Below are positions 23,829 through 33,879 of a DNA stretch of 64,000 nucleotides, one piece after another (the first letter of the stretch is position 1; every line of letters starts with the position of its first letter). The notes beneath the pieces are model-generated. The model searched no databases, was not told the origin of the DNA, and was given only the letters and a program-made list of their open reading frames with translations. This DNA comes from Phlebopus portentosus (Eukaryota > Basidiomycota > Agaricomycetes > Boletales > Boletinellaceae): positions 1,240,001 to 1,304,000 of the forward strand of contig JAYXKI010000005.1 in NCBI GenBank assembly GCA_037892935.1, given 5' to 3'. The position numbers and the translations under genes were made by a program.

Positions 23829-25782
23829 TCAAACTGGTCTTCCGCAATCACACCATCCGTCTGGAAGTTGATTCGCACTGGCCGTGCGTGATAGCTGCTG
23901 GTGAACACTACTTCGGGCAGAAGAAACCGGCACTTTTGCTTGATCGCAAAAAGGTCCCCTGTCCAGGCCACCCTTCGGGGTTCCAGTGCGTTCCATGTCT
24001 CCTAAGGTTTGCGAAGGAGTTGTACTTCCATCAGGATCAGGGACGTCGGCTCTTGATGCTCGGTTTATAGAAAACAGCCATTCCGGGTCAGTCCCTCCAC
24101 GCGAAGTCCAGGTACGTGATAGTGTCACCGTAAGAGAAACGGTGCATTGCACAGACTTCCTGCCGAACTAAAACGCTGGAATGGATAGACCATCTGTTCA
24201 AATAAGTCGCGTCAGTAAGAATGGTGGGATATAGGCCAGGATCACCTTACGGATGGTAATAGAATCCAAGACAATGAAGGAGACGATCGGGTGAAGCGAA
24301 GCACAGAGCAATTCATTCTGAGTGTCAGGTGGATCGCTAGGCCTTGGCAACTTTGTTACGGCCAATGCAGAAACGAAGATCACTCCTACTCCCATGGGTC
24401 CTAAAGGGATGAGTCATTTTACAAACCAATTTTTGAGAACAGATATCGACTTACCAAAATGGCCACAAAACAGAGCTTCTCGCCAGTCTTGTATGTCCGG
24501 AACAAATTTGTAAAGCAACAAGATGTTTGGAATGCGACGAAGAGCGAGGATGGCAACGAACAGAACAATGAGGCGCAAGGGTTGAATGCCAAGGGCTGAA
24601 GCATTGTAGGTCTCAAAGGGAAGCCAGGCACCAATGTAGATGAAGCAGGCGCAGTTCAGTACAAGGTCGATGACTGATGAGAAGACCTTGTCTTCTGTGC
24701 AAGCATTGAAATGTCCGTCCCGTGAAACGGCGCTTCCTGGACATCTAGTGAATCAAGGCGACATAAAGTATTATGGAAGTAGATACAAGCCCATCAGCAG
24801 CAAATGCAGAAAGCAAATCATCAGGACCTAATGTGTTCGCGATCCCGATAGTGAATATTGCCAGAGTGAGATATTGGGCAACAAAGGATTCTCTATCAAT
24901 GAGTCCCTTGCAATGAGAGTATCTCATGAGGCGCGAAAAGACGAGCCCTACAAGAGAAAAAACCTTGAATAGCACCAAGAACCGTGCCCAAAATTACTTG
25001 ATCTGGAAATGAAGAGCATAAATCAGAATCAAGTTTCTGGATGGCCTGAACGTAGAGTGCATGCAAAGACATCCGATAAGGAAGAATTTCCCGAATGCAG
25101 TCGCCTTGCTACTCTCAGTCGCTAGATAAATTGAGACACGCAAGAAAGGATACGCAAGTTCATCGTTCGCAGCAGACTCCGCACTAACTTTTTTTTTTAT
25201 TCATTCGTGAACCGAGGATTCTTCAACACCGGAAGGCGAGAATAAACCTACCTGAGGAGTGCCCGAATATGGACCGGTACGTGCCTGATTGCAAATATAC
25301 CTCCGATTATTGAGGCAGCGAGGACGGGATCCGTAGGCGTAAGACAAGCAGCAATGGCGAGCAAAGACACGAAATTCAAAGCGGGGAATAATGCTTTGAT
25401 GATTCCTGCAAATCAAGTAAGGCATAAGAAAAACTTGAGGATGGATTTCAGTTGGAAATGCCTACCGGCAACAATGAACCATCCGAATGCCATGGTCGGT
25501 ATGACCTACTGTCTATCATATACACAGTTAGTAAAGTAATGACCAAACGTAGGAACTATAACCTCCTACCATGACAAGCAAACTTCGGACATGTTCAGCA
25601 AGATATGCCTTGGGAAGCTCTACTCCGATCGCGAAAAGCCCGGTGGCGATGATAACTCTCATAACCTCCAGTGTTATTCTGTTTTCTGTGTCCGCCAGTG
25701 ACGTTGAATCCCATGCTCGAGTATCAGATATGCCAGCACAGTGCGGGCCTATGACGATTCCGAATGTGGTTCCAAGTACCAC
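23829..25782 (-). pseudogene. Na+/H+ antiporter copy B, 3' portion (split by transposon)
   Basis: This is most of the antiporter, from GEVVLGTTFGIVIGPHCAGI at the transposon border (25782), through RITLEVMRVIIATGLFAIGV, NTLGPDDLLSAFAA, FIYIGAWLPFETYN, LRRIPNILLLYKFVPD and GVGVIFVSALAV. The tail is LSRTWTSRGG, ending at about 23829. Membrane segments are still open, so decay is young. The intron donor after SAFAA, GT in copies A and C, reads AT here (G to A on the minus strand at 24794). This should prevent normal splicing independently of the insertion. The gene's first exons lie 7.5 kb away at 33338-33625. Confidence 0.85.
25774..25782. repeat. target site duplication, left copy (AAGTACCAC)
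   Basis: The same nine bases occur at 33338-33346, on the other side of the inserted element. Copies A and C have AAGCACCAC once, followed by TCACC or CTCACC. In B the left copy is followed by element sequence and the right copy by TTCACCG, so joining the flanks restores the ancestral order. The duplication is 8 or 9 bp, depending on whether the first A belongs to the element. Confidence 0.85.
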
Positions 25783-25939
25783 TATATACGCGCGTATAAT
25801 ATACGGCGTATACGGCGTATACGGGACCATACTGACTAATATGGTATTTTGACCATTATACCTCTTGTTCGAGCCTCAAAATACTTACATGGCGTTCCTT
25901 GACTTAAGAAATTCACCGCGTGTTGAGCCTATCTGGGGG

Positions 25940-26245
25940 CACCGGCGTAGGTCAAATTAGGAGATCTGGGCTGACCTAGGGGATGCTTAGCGTAGATGAC
26001 CTGTACTGAGCCTTAGTGTAGTTGAGAATAGATGATCTGAGCGTACCTGGGAAAGGGTCGCCCAGATGACCTGGGCTGACCTCAGCCCAGGTCAATTTAG
26101 ATAATCTGAGCTTACCTGTGAGAACGTCGATCCAGATGATCTAAGCCGAGGTCGGTCCAGATAAGATTAGACGGTCTGAATAGATCTCCGCAGATCCATC
26201 CAGACCGTCTAATCTCATCTGCAGTCACGTCCGCCCAGACAAGGA
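25940..26245. repeat. left subterminal repeat array of the transposon
   Basis: At least six variants of a short motif, AGATgAcCTGgGcTGACCT, occur near 25960, 25991, 26032, 26072, 26098 and 26132 in a coding-free stretch. The array ends in a hairpin: GATTAGACGGTCTG near 26167 and its inverse CAGACCGTCTAATC near 26203, separated by about 22 bases. Such arrays in tnp2-type elements are usually taken to be transposase-binding sites. Confidence 0.65.
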
Positions 26246-26320
26246 CTTAACGCGTCAAACGAAACGGGATGTTGAACTTCTCTCTTACAGTATACCACCT
26301 GCACGCGCATTCCGCCCAAA

Positions 26321-29300
26321 ATGTCATCCAGAAAAGTAAGTCATTTTTGCATATATACAAAAACTTTATCTTACAAACTTCTTCAGATCAATAGAAAGGA
26401 CCGATGGTGCGATTGCCCCGCCTGCATCAGAATTTCTGGAAGTACAGAGGGCCGTGAAGTCTCGTATTCGACTTGGAGGTCCCACAACAGGTACCGTATA
26501 CGCCCTTCGACGACGTCGAAGAAGATTAATGTTGTTGTCTCGGGCGCTCGAGCTGATGCTGCGGAAACGGATATATCAGGTGAAGTTCGTGAAGTTAGGT
26601 GCGTAGTTTCTTTTTCTACTTACATGCCTCATCTACTGCTAACATGAAGTTCTTATAGTCAAGGACAGGGCATCGATGAGGCAAAAAACAAGAATACAGC
26701 GGAAGATTTACATGACGAACGGACATTTCTTGGTCCAGATGGGATCAAATATGAGTACCTCTCACTCAACGATGGCGACGCAGCAATGGACCTGGACATA
26801 TATGAGGACCTCACGGACTCCCCTGCCGGCATCGCTCTGCGTACGGACCATACTGAAAGGACTTCTCAAGGTGTAGAATCGGCCATAGGGAATCGCCCGC
26901 AGACGACTGACCAAAGTGCGTTGTTCATTTCCCCGGTATATGAACTATACTAAATTACATATTCTGTGCGTCAGCACAAGAAGAACATCCATTTCACGAG
27001 CAATCGGAAGTGACCGCCGAGGGAGTTGAAGATGGGGGGCACAGCATGATTCGCGTCGATGTGTCTGGTCTCCCCCCCCCGGCGCGTCTCGTCTTCGAGT
27101 CCTCTGCGGACCAGAACTTCTGGCACCCGGTCTTATTGCTCGCTCCATATCTCAACTTGCGCTATCACGTTCCTCACCGCGCATGCAATCTCATACTAAA
27201 CACTTTCAAAATAGTGTTTTCGCATCTCGGTCATATTTCAGACACTCAGAAGACCATCGGAACGCTGCGAACTGCCTTCAACTCTATTGGATTAAAGGAT
27301 CCTTTTTTTATCTTGCCCATGTGTCACCGCTGCCGTCGTGTCTATCCTCAAGACTCCCCGGTCGATCTCAAGTGCAATAAGTGCAAAATATTTCTTTTCA
27401 AGACTAAATCTGCTTTAACATCGAACTTCGATGGTTCTGACTCGAAGTCAGAAGAACAGGTAAGTATGGCCCGACTGAAGTGTCCTTTTTACCCTCTTAG
27501 CTCCCAACTTCCGGGCTTTATCTGCCGGTTTGAGGACGAACTTGAGAAGTCTCTGGACACTAGCCCGGTGGTAGGTCGACTGAGGGATATACGGGATGGC
27601 CGGGTATGGAGAGAGGCCAGAGCGAACGACGGGTCGTTATTCTTTTCCCCAGGTGATAAAAGTGTACTGAGGATAGGACTAATACTGCATTTTGATGGGT
27701 AAGTATTTCACTTTGTATATGATTGCTCTCGATTCTGACAGCCTCTCTGACTCGTTTACACAGATTCAGTGGTGCACGATCAAGCAATGCACCTTCATAC
27801 AGTTCTGGCGTCTTGTCGTACTGTGTTGCGAACCTTCCGGTACATCTCAGGTAAGTAGTACGCAATTTTAATGTATAACTTCGAGTGATCGTGCTGACTA
27901 TTATTCATTGAAAGATATAACCCAGAAAATCTCTTGGTGACCGCCATTACGCCGGGTCCGAAGGAATTGACATGCGACGAGCTCCAACACCTCCTGGAGG
28001 TCGTTGTGGATGACAAATTGCAACTTTATGAGGAAGGTATAATCGTAAAGACATGGAAATATCCTCAAGGTCCGGTATGTCCAATTTCAATCCAAATGAC
28101 ATCATTTTTGGTGCTTTCTGACCTGCTTGCGTTTAGAAAGAACGTTTGTATTCGTTTTCTTCTTATTGAAAGATTTACAGGTCGCAAATGCCAAGTGTAC
28201 TTGCTTGCAGACGTCTGCGATCACCCAGCACTCTGCCGCGTATGCGGCTTCGCAGACCACAATCATCTTACACGACTTTGTACTCGGTGCAAAATTCCGA
28301 AATCCGATCTCGCGTCGAAAGACGCCTTTTCAAAAGGTACGTGTTTAAATACTGTTTTGCTAGGGCTCCGACCATATGCGTATAATCCATATACGGACTG
28401 TCCGTATCTACATTTTGCTCACATTTTTATTTTCTTCTCTTTCTCTTTTGCAGAATACCCTTCACGAACAAATGAAGAACATCGTTTGCAGTCCCGAGCG
28501 TACAGAGACGCAGAGCCAGGAAACGAGCCTCACAGGCGAGAAGGACTCTTCAAAAAGAACGGTGCCCGTTACTACGCCATGTCCCGTCTACCTTACTTCG
28601 ACGCAGTGAAGATGTCGGTCTTGGATCCGATGCACAACGTGCTCTTAGGTAAGTACACATGTATCTACCTTTTAGGTGTGACAAAGTACGGAATATCGTG
28701 CGTATTCGAGCACATCCTTTCTCATATCTGTCGTGCGCAGTTCCTTACGGGAACTGCGCCAATTCCTGAGACCGAGCGAGTTCAGTAACAATGACACCGC
28801 GCAGTAAATTGGGATCTTTCCAGAAGTGGGAACTTCGCGATCAGATGACCCATTCTGTCGTGCGCAATGAACTGCGACAATTCTTGAGACCGAGCGAATT
28901 CGGTCGCAACATGCCTGCGCAAAGTCCTCTTACTAATAGCTTCATTAGGTCTATGCAAACGTCAATGGCACGAGTCGTGGGTAAAGAAAAATGTACTTCG
29001 CGAACGAACTGCGGTGAAGAATCGGGAGCTAGATCAGATACACCAGTATTTGACAACAGTACGTCATATTTTGACTTGCTTACAATCTAAATGAAGTTTC
29101 TTTGTCCAGTTTGAACTTCCATCATGGGTAGGACGTCTCCCAAATCAAGTCGGTTATCCCGCCGGAGGGTCTCTATCAGCAGATGAGTACAAAGCGCTTG
29201 TGTTGGTTTTCTGCCCTCTCATAGTAAGTCTTCTTTTCAATGAGTCGCGTAGCACTAGCATCTGCATCCCTAATGTTTGCGAATTGATCGCAAAATTCTG

Positions 29301-31057
29301 CACGGGTTTATAACCGCGTTTGCGATTTATGTTGCCGTTTGAGCTTTCATAATCGGTCATAAGCAGTTATAATTGCTTATAAATCGGCATAATACCATGC
29401 AGAACATTGTGATGCTTAGCGCAAAGTATACACGGAAGGATACGTGTCAAACGGAAGCGCTGGTGGACGATGGCTTGCAATTCTAAGCAGACTAGTACTG
29501 ATTGATTGCATTTTTAGATACCACTTATATGGCGAGAATGGCAACCAGTTGCTCAACAAGAATGGTTCAGCGCTATGGAACGGTGGAGAAAGAGCAGCGG
29601 TAGATCTACTGGACCATCGAGTCCAATGCCACATGTTCGTATGCATGCAGATGACGCAAAGAACTTCTTGAAGCTTTCTGCGGCACTTAAGATTCTTCTG
29701 GGACGCACTATCCGATCAGAAGACCTTGCCAGAGCTGAAAAGCTTCTTAAGGAATACCTAGAAGGGTACCTCATGGTAAATTGATGTCTAAGCATGCAAT
29801 TTTTGCGTTGACATATGTTCCTCGTCTTCCTAGATACACTCTTCCGATGTGACACCCAATCATCATTGGGTGACACATATTATCGATCAAATACGAGATT
29901 TCGGACCTGTATACGGCTTCTGGACGTTCACCAGCGAACGTCTCAACAAGGTACTGAAAAGCTATTCATCGAACAATCATAGCGGAGGGGAGATCGAGAC
30001 AAGTTTTCTACGAGCATTCTGTCGAAATGCGCAATTGCGCCGCATGGTATGTCAGTTCAATTTGGTATTGTTTGCCACTAATAACATTCTTTTGCAGTTA
30101 CAAGACTTGACGTCAAATCCATCATCATCAGACGGCGGCCTTACGGACTTGGCAAACCTCATGACAAATGAGGATAAAGATTACCGTGGGACTGTTGCGT
30201 CCATAAATGCCATTGTACAGGATGCGGAGGATCGTGCTAGAGATGGTAAGCCACTTCAATTTTTGTTCTGTTTTGTCTAGATTACAAACAAATTTTTTCT
30301 CGTATTATTCAGTGACAAGTGGATTTGATCAGCCCATTCTTGGGCCTTATACTATGGGAAGAATGGAGCGCGATCTGCAGATCGCGCTCCTCAAATTCTA
30401 CAATGAAGTATTTCCAAACGCTGATGTTGTTCATCCAGCGAATCATGCGTACGAATGGGATGGAAACTATCTGATCAGCCAAGCGAAGTTTCATTCTTTT
30501 ATTATCAAAGATGGTAGGCGAATCACTCCATCAAAAGTGGCTGACAAGGCACCAAACTCCATCATTCAGATGGAGTTTGGTGACCGAATTTATGCAGGAC
30601 AAGTCATATCTATAATTCAACATGAACAGTTCCACGTCGATAAATCTGTCATTCTGCTGTATGTTCGATGGTTTTGTCCCTCAGACGACGTTAGCACAGA
30701 TGAATGGGATCCCTAGTAAGTCTTTTTTCTCCTTGCCGAAGAACAGTTCACTTATTGAAAACTTCGAGTCCTGAACTCGAAGTGCTTTTCTGGAAATACA
30801 ACGATTCTATCCAGTATGGGGAAGCTGGCCCACCTCCCCTCATCTATGCTTCTCAAATGAAGTCCCAAGCGGCTCGTGCCACTGTACTGACAAGATCCCC
30901 GAGGGAATCGGACGACGACGATGAAGCCGAATCAAAGTGGCTTTGGGTCACAATTGGTCTTTCCCGGGTAAGTTTCGCTATGTTTTTTACATACTGGAGA
31001 CCTATTTACCCGTATGGAAAGGAAAACGTTGTCATATAGATGATAGGGTCTTATTGA
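26321..31057 (+). CDS. tnp2-family transposase
   Basis: Many-exon gene. Exon 1 is only MSSRK (26321-26335). Exon 2 has the N-terminal cysteine motif WCDCPACIRISGS and STWRSHNRYR, typical of fungal tnp2 proteins. Further blocks are LPMCHRCRRVYPQD, LKCNKCKIFLFK, and AITPGPKELTCDELQHLLE near 27940-28000. The cysteine cluster ALCRVCGFADHNH/RLCTRCKIPK lies near 28230-28300, and RLPYFDAVKMSVLDPMHNVL, the family's catalytic-core signature, at 28588-28650. Then come LPSWVGRLPNQVGYPAGGSL (about 29115), the plant/fungal tnp2 block FGPVYGFWTFTSERLNKVLK (about 29903) and LWVTIGLSR near the end. An intron of about 300 bp follows DPMHN. I saw no premature stop, but exon joins are by eye and the last exon is uncertain. 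Confidence 0.8.
28727..28913 (+). repeat. diverged direct repeat inside a transposase intron
   Basis: The unit TCTGTCGTGCGCA...GACCGAGCGAG/ATTC occurs at 28727-28793 and again at 28854-28913, about 127 bp apart. It lies inside the unusually long (~290 bp) intron that follows the DPMHN exon. The first unit also contains a small hairpin, GTTCCTTACGGGAAC. Confidence 0.6.
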
Positions 31058-31090
31058 TATCGAGACCTATCATACAGAATTTGTACATAA

Positions 31091-32659
31091 TTATGCCGTT
31101 TCATTTGCACATTCCGCTTCCCAGGGCCCTGGCTTACTCTTTTTCGCTCCAAACCCCTCTGGATCCTCCCGTCTCATCCGGAAATCGATGACTTGCCCAT
31201 CGATATGCTTTTTTCGCCACACCTCATCAACCATAAAGGGGTATGGTGCCTTCGTTGGAATGCGATCATGGGTACGTCCGAGGTCAACACGTTTTGTACT
31301 AGCCTTCTTTTTTCCAGTAGCTGCTTCACGTTCCTCATTCGTCTGGTCGAGAAAGGAATATATTGAATTGATCTATTACAATAAATCGGTGAGTGCATCA
31401 TTTTTTTTTCCTGTGGACCAAATACTCACCTCCTTTGATCGGAATCCAGGCCTGATAATCTCCCAGATCGGTTCGTCATCTCCTGTACCCTTGATTCCTG
31501 CTTCGGAAACCATCCGCCCTCGGTGGAAGGAACGGTCAGGTACGTCATCAGGATCACTAACATAATCTGACATCCAATCAGTATCGATCACGTCCTCAAT
31601 ATTGGCACCAAATTTCGCTTCATATTCGTTCTTCGCGCCCAGTCTATCCTGCTTTTTCTGGGCAAAAAAAAAAATCCATGTCATTTCCATCCACCAGGCA
31701 TTTGTAAAGTAAGTGTATAAGCTTCTTACCTGCCTTCTTCGCTGAATTCGGGCTGCTCTTTTCTTTTCAGCTTTTATCTTGTCGTTCAGCTCTGTTGTGG
31801 TCATCTTCTTGTGTTGTTCACGCCAGCTTCGAAATGCCGCTTTAGATATCTCGTGGACATCCTTCTCTGTGAAGGCAACACCTTGGTATCGAAGATCGCG
31901 TCGTATTGCATCCTGAAGGTTCGTCTCAACTTTTGTACACTAGAAATACGTTTGAAAACTTACTGAGTGTTCCAAATAGACTGTAATGGCCGCCTGACTT
32001 ATCAGGCGGTCATTTACCCCAAAGGTAACATCTTTCGAGAAGTCTGGGATCAGCAACATGTCTCCATCGACCTTCTTATGCTCTCCTGGAGTTAAGTTTG
32101 GCGGTGAGATTGATTTTTGATCTGTCCCAGAGAGTTGCTTGAGCTGAATATTAATCAATTTCTTTTCTGTCTTCAGCGAAATGCATTTCCAAAGAAGATG
32201 GAGAGGGCTCACTAGCAACTCTGCTCTGACGCCCTTCTGTGCTTTGGTAAGTTCCTTGTGCTTTGTGTTCGTCAAAATCCGTTCGTCTGACATTCGGCTT
32301 TTCTTCCTGGCCTGTTCGCGTATTGCCTCAAGATCGCGAGAAACGTCGAGGCCCTGCTGGCTCGCCAGCTTCTTTAAGAGGGATCCTTGTTGTTCAAGTG
32401 CCGAATGTAAGTAGTCGACTTCTCTCTTTTGCTCCTCAATTGCTGACTCAAGAAACTGGATTTTCATTCGCAACAGGTCCGGTTCATCTGAGACGAAGGA
32501 TCCCAAGTCTGAACCACTCTGGGATGATGGTCTACGATTGGAAGGAATACTCATTGGCCCAAGAGAACGGATGGACGCAGTGGTATTACTGGAAGGAGGG
32601 GGGGGTTCTGTGGAGAGGAGTACTGGGTCTATGGGCAATGGCTCGCTCCGTTTCTGCAT
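31091..32659 (-). CDS. second ORF of the transposon, unknown function
   Basis: Convergent with the transposase. Start at 32659 (MQKRSEPLPIDP). The N-terminal part is Ser/Pro-rich, followed by a coiled coil (LLRMKIQFLESAIEEQKREV, then LEQQGSLLKKLASQQ). Middle blocks are GVNDRLISQAAITVYLEHS and YQGVAFTEKDVHEISKAAFR, then a strongly basic segment (KIKAEKKRAARIQRRRQ) near 31730-31800. The C-terminal part is acidic then basic: DVIDTDWMSDYVSDPDD, WEIIRPGFRSKE, and KKHIDGQVIDFRMRREDPEG near 31165-31220, with the stop at 31091-31093. Introns lie near 31230-31370 (partly), 31400, 31690-31730 and 31940-31960. I do not recognise a catalytic domain. A DNA- or transposase-binding partner is a guess based on its place in the element. 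Confidence 0.6.
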
Positions 32660-32859
32660 GGCAAAGGGTTATCTGAGCTGGGGGAACTATTCTTGAGGTC
32701 TAATAAAGCACTAGAGACTGTTTGTATATTTTTTTGCCGCATTTTTATTGATCTAGATTGCTTTCTGAACATGAGGAGAGGGTCGCATATTGTTTGCTCT
32801 TATTTTGTGCTGACAAATTTGGGTCCAAATATGTATATTGCGATCTACACTACAAGATC

Positions 32860-33160
32860 TACACAAATGGATCGTCGTCCAGACGATCTGCGACGCGTGT
32901 CGCAGATCATCTGGACGACCCTCTTCCAGATCAACCCAGACGGCCTGGTCTGATCTACGGTAAGTCAGCCCAGACCCTCTGGGCTGACCTGGTTGACCCC
33001 CACCTTAGATTATCTGGGCAGACCCTCACCCAGCTCAGAATAGAGAGGTTTTTTTTACCTACGGATACCCCGTCCAGATCATCTGCGGTAGGGTCTCCCA
33101 GCTTCACCCAGATCATCTATTCTCACCTAGGACCCCCCGCCCAGACAGACTCAGCACGCG
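32860..33160. repeat. right subterminal repeat array of the transposon
   Basis: Repeated CCAGATCATCTGG-like words occur near 32880, 32905, 32925, 33008, 33075 and 33105, together with CAGCCCAGACC and GGGCTGACCTGG. A near-perfect palindrome spans 32876-32917: CGTCCAGACGATCTGCGAC, then its inverse with one mismatch. It mirrors the left array at 25940-26245. Confidence 0.65.
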
Positions 33161-33337
33161 GTGATTACCTTAAAAATATACGCGCGTATACGGCGTACGC
33201 AAAAAATTCCGAAACCATGTACGCATACGAGCGTATAAATACGTGCGTATATTTTGACCGTTCGAGCTGATACGCATACGGGCGTATAGCGTATACGCCG
33301 TATCGTATACGCTATATACGATACGCTGCGGAACCCT

Positions 33338-33625
33338 AAGTACCACTTCACCGATGCATAGCTTGTGATAACAATCAGCTGCAATCCAGTTCAAGAAAGC
33401 AAGAAAGCGTACTCGCTCTTTCAAGGGATACGATATTATCGAAACCAAATGAAGGGTGGGTCTAGTTTTAGAAAATACTGTAAATCAAAGAAAAACAACA
33501 TACGAATACGACGAAACTGCCGAGGACGAGAAGCAATATTCTCTGGAGTGACCTGTATAGAGGTTCGTCACCTGCACCGACATAGCAGACCAGATGCCCA
33601 AACGGACTTCTGTAACATGCAGCAT
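33338..33625 (-). pseudogene. Na+/H+ antiporter copy B, 5' portion (split by transposon)
   Basis: The start at 33625 gives MLHVTEVRLGIW, followed after a short intron by VTPENILLLVLGSFVVF. A further intron leads to KER joined to LCIGEVVL, where the reading meets the right copy of the target duplication. It matches the beginnings of copies A (23195) and C (36295). It is separated from its 3' exons at 23829-25782 by the 7.55-kb element. Confidence 0.85.
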
Positions 33626-33879
33626 TTTGAGCTTCTTGGGATGCCTTTTATAACTGGATGATTCTTGGCTAGACCGACGAATACCTGACAAGACGAGGAC
33701 AAGAGAAGGCGGGCGCACAATTTTGTGCGCTAGAAAAAGTGAAACAGGGGATGCAGGCCAATGTTGATATCATTGTATGAGGTAAATACGTTCTATTCGA
33801 GCAGGATCCTCCAAATTTTTTTTTCTGAATTGATGTTATCATCGTGCAGATTTAGGTACCACAGTCTGTAGTGCATCTT

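Larger units (their letters stand above)
25783..33337. mobile_element. 7.55-kb DNA transposon with tnp2-type transposase (CACTA/Plavaka-like)
   Basis: The element is inserted in antiporter copy B between two copies of AAGTACCAC. It holds a plus-strand tnp2-family transposase gene (26321 to about 31057) and a minus-strand second ORF (31091-32659). Both ends have GTATAC/CGTATACG-rich stretches. Within the ends a matching inverted block is visible: left CACCGCGTGTTGAGCC (near 25916) against right, reversed, CACCGCGTGCTGAGTC (near 33155). Inside that lie subterminal arrays of a CAGATcATCTGgGcTGACCT-like motif. The outermost bases of the two ends do not match (left TATATACGCG, right reversed AGGGTTCCGC), so one terminus may be rearranged. 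A tnp2 transposase suggests the CACTA/EnSpm branch, while an 8-9 bp target duplication is more like hAT or Zisupton-type elements. Confidence 0.8.

Noticed and set aside
25783..33337. LTR retrotransposon in the antiporter array
   Set aside because: There are no long direct repeats and no gag/pol motifs; the proteins are tnp2 transposase and an unrelated ORF, and the ends are inverted and subterminal repeats.
33331..33340. CCCTAA as telomere-like sequence
   Set aside because: It occurs once, at the element/duplication junction; there is no tandem array.
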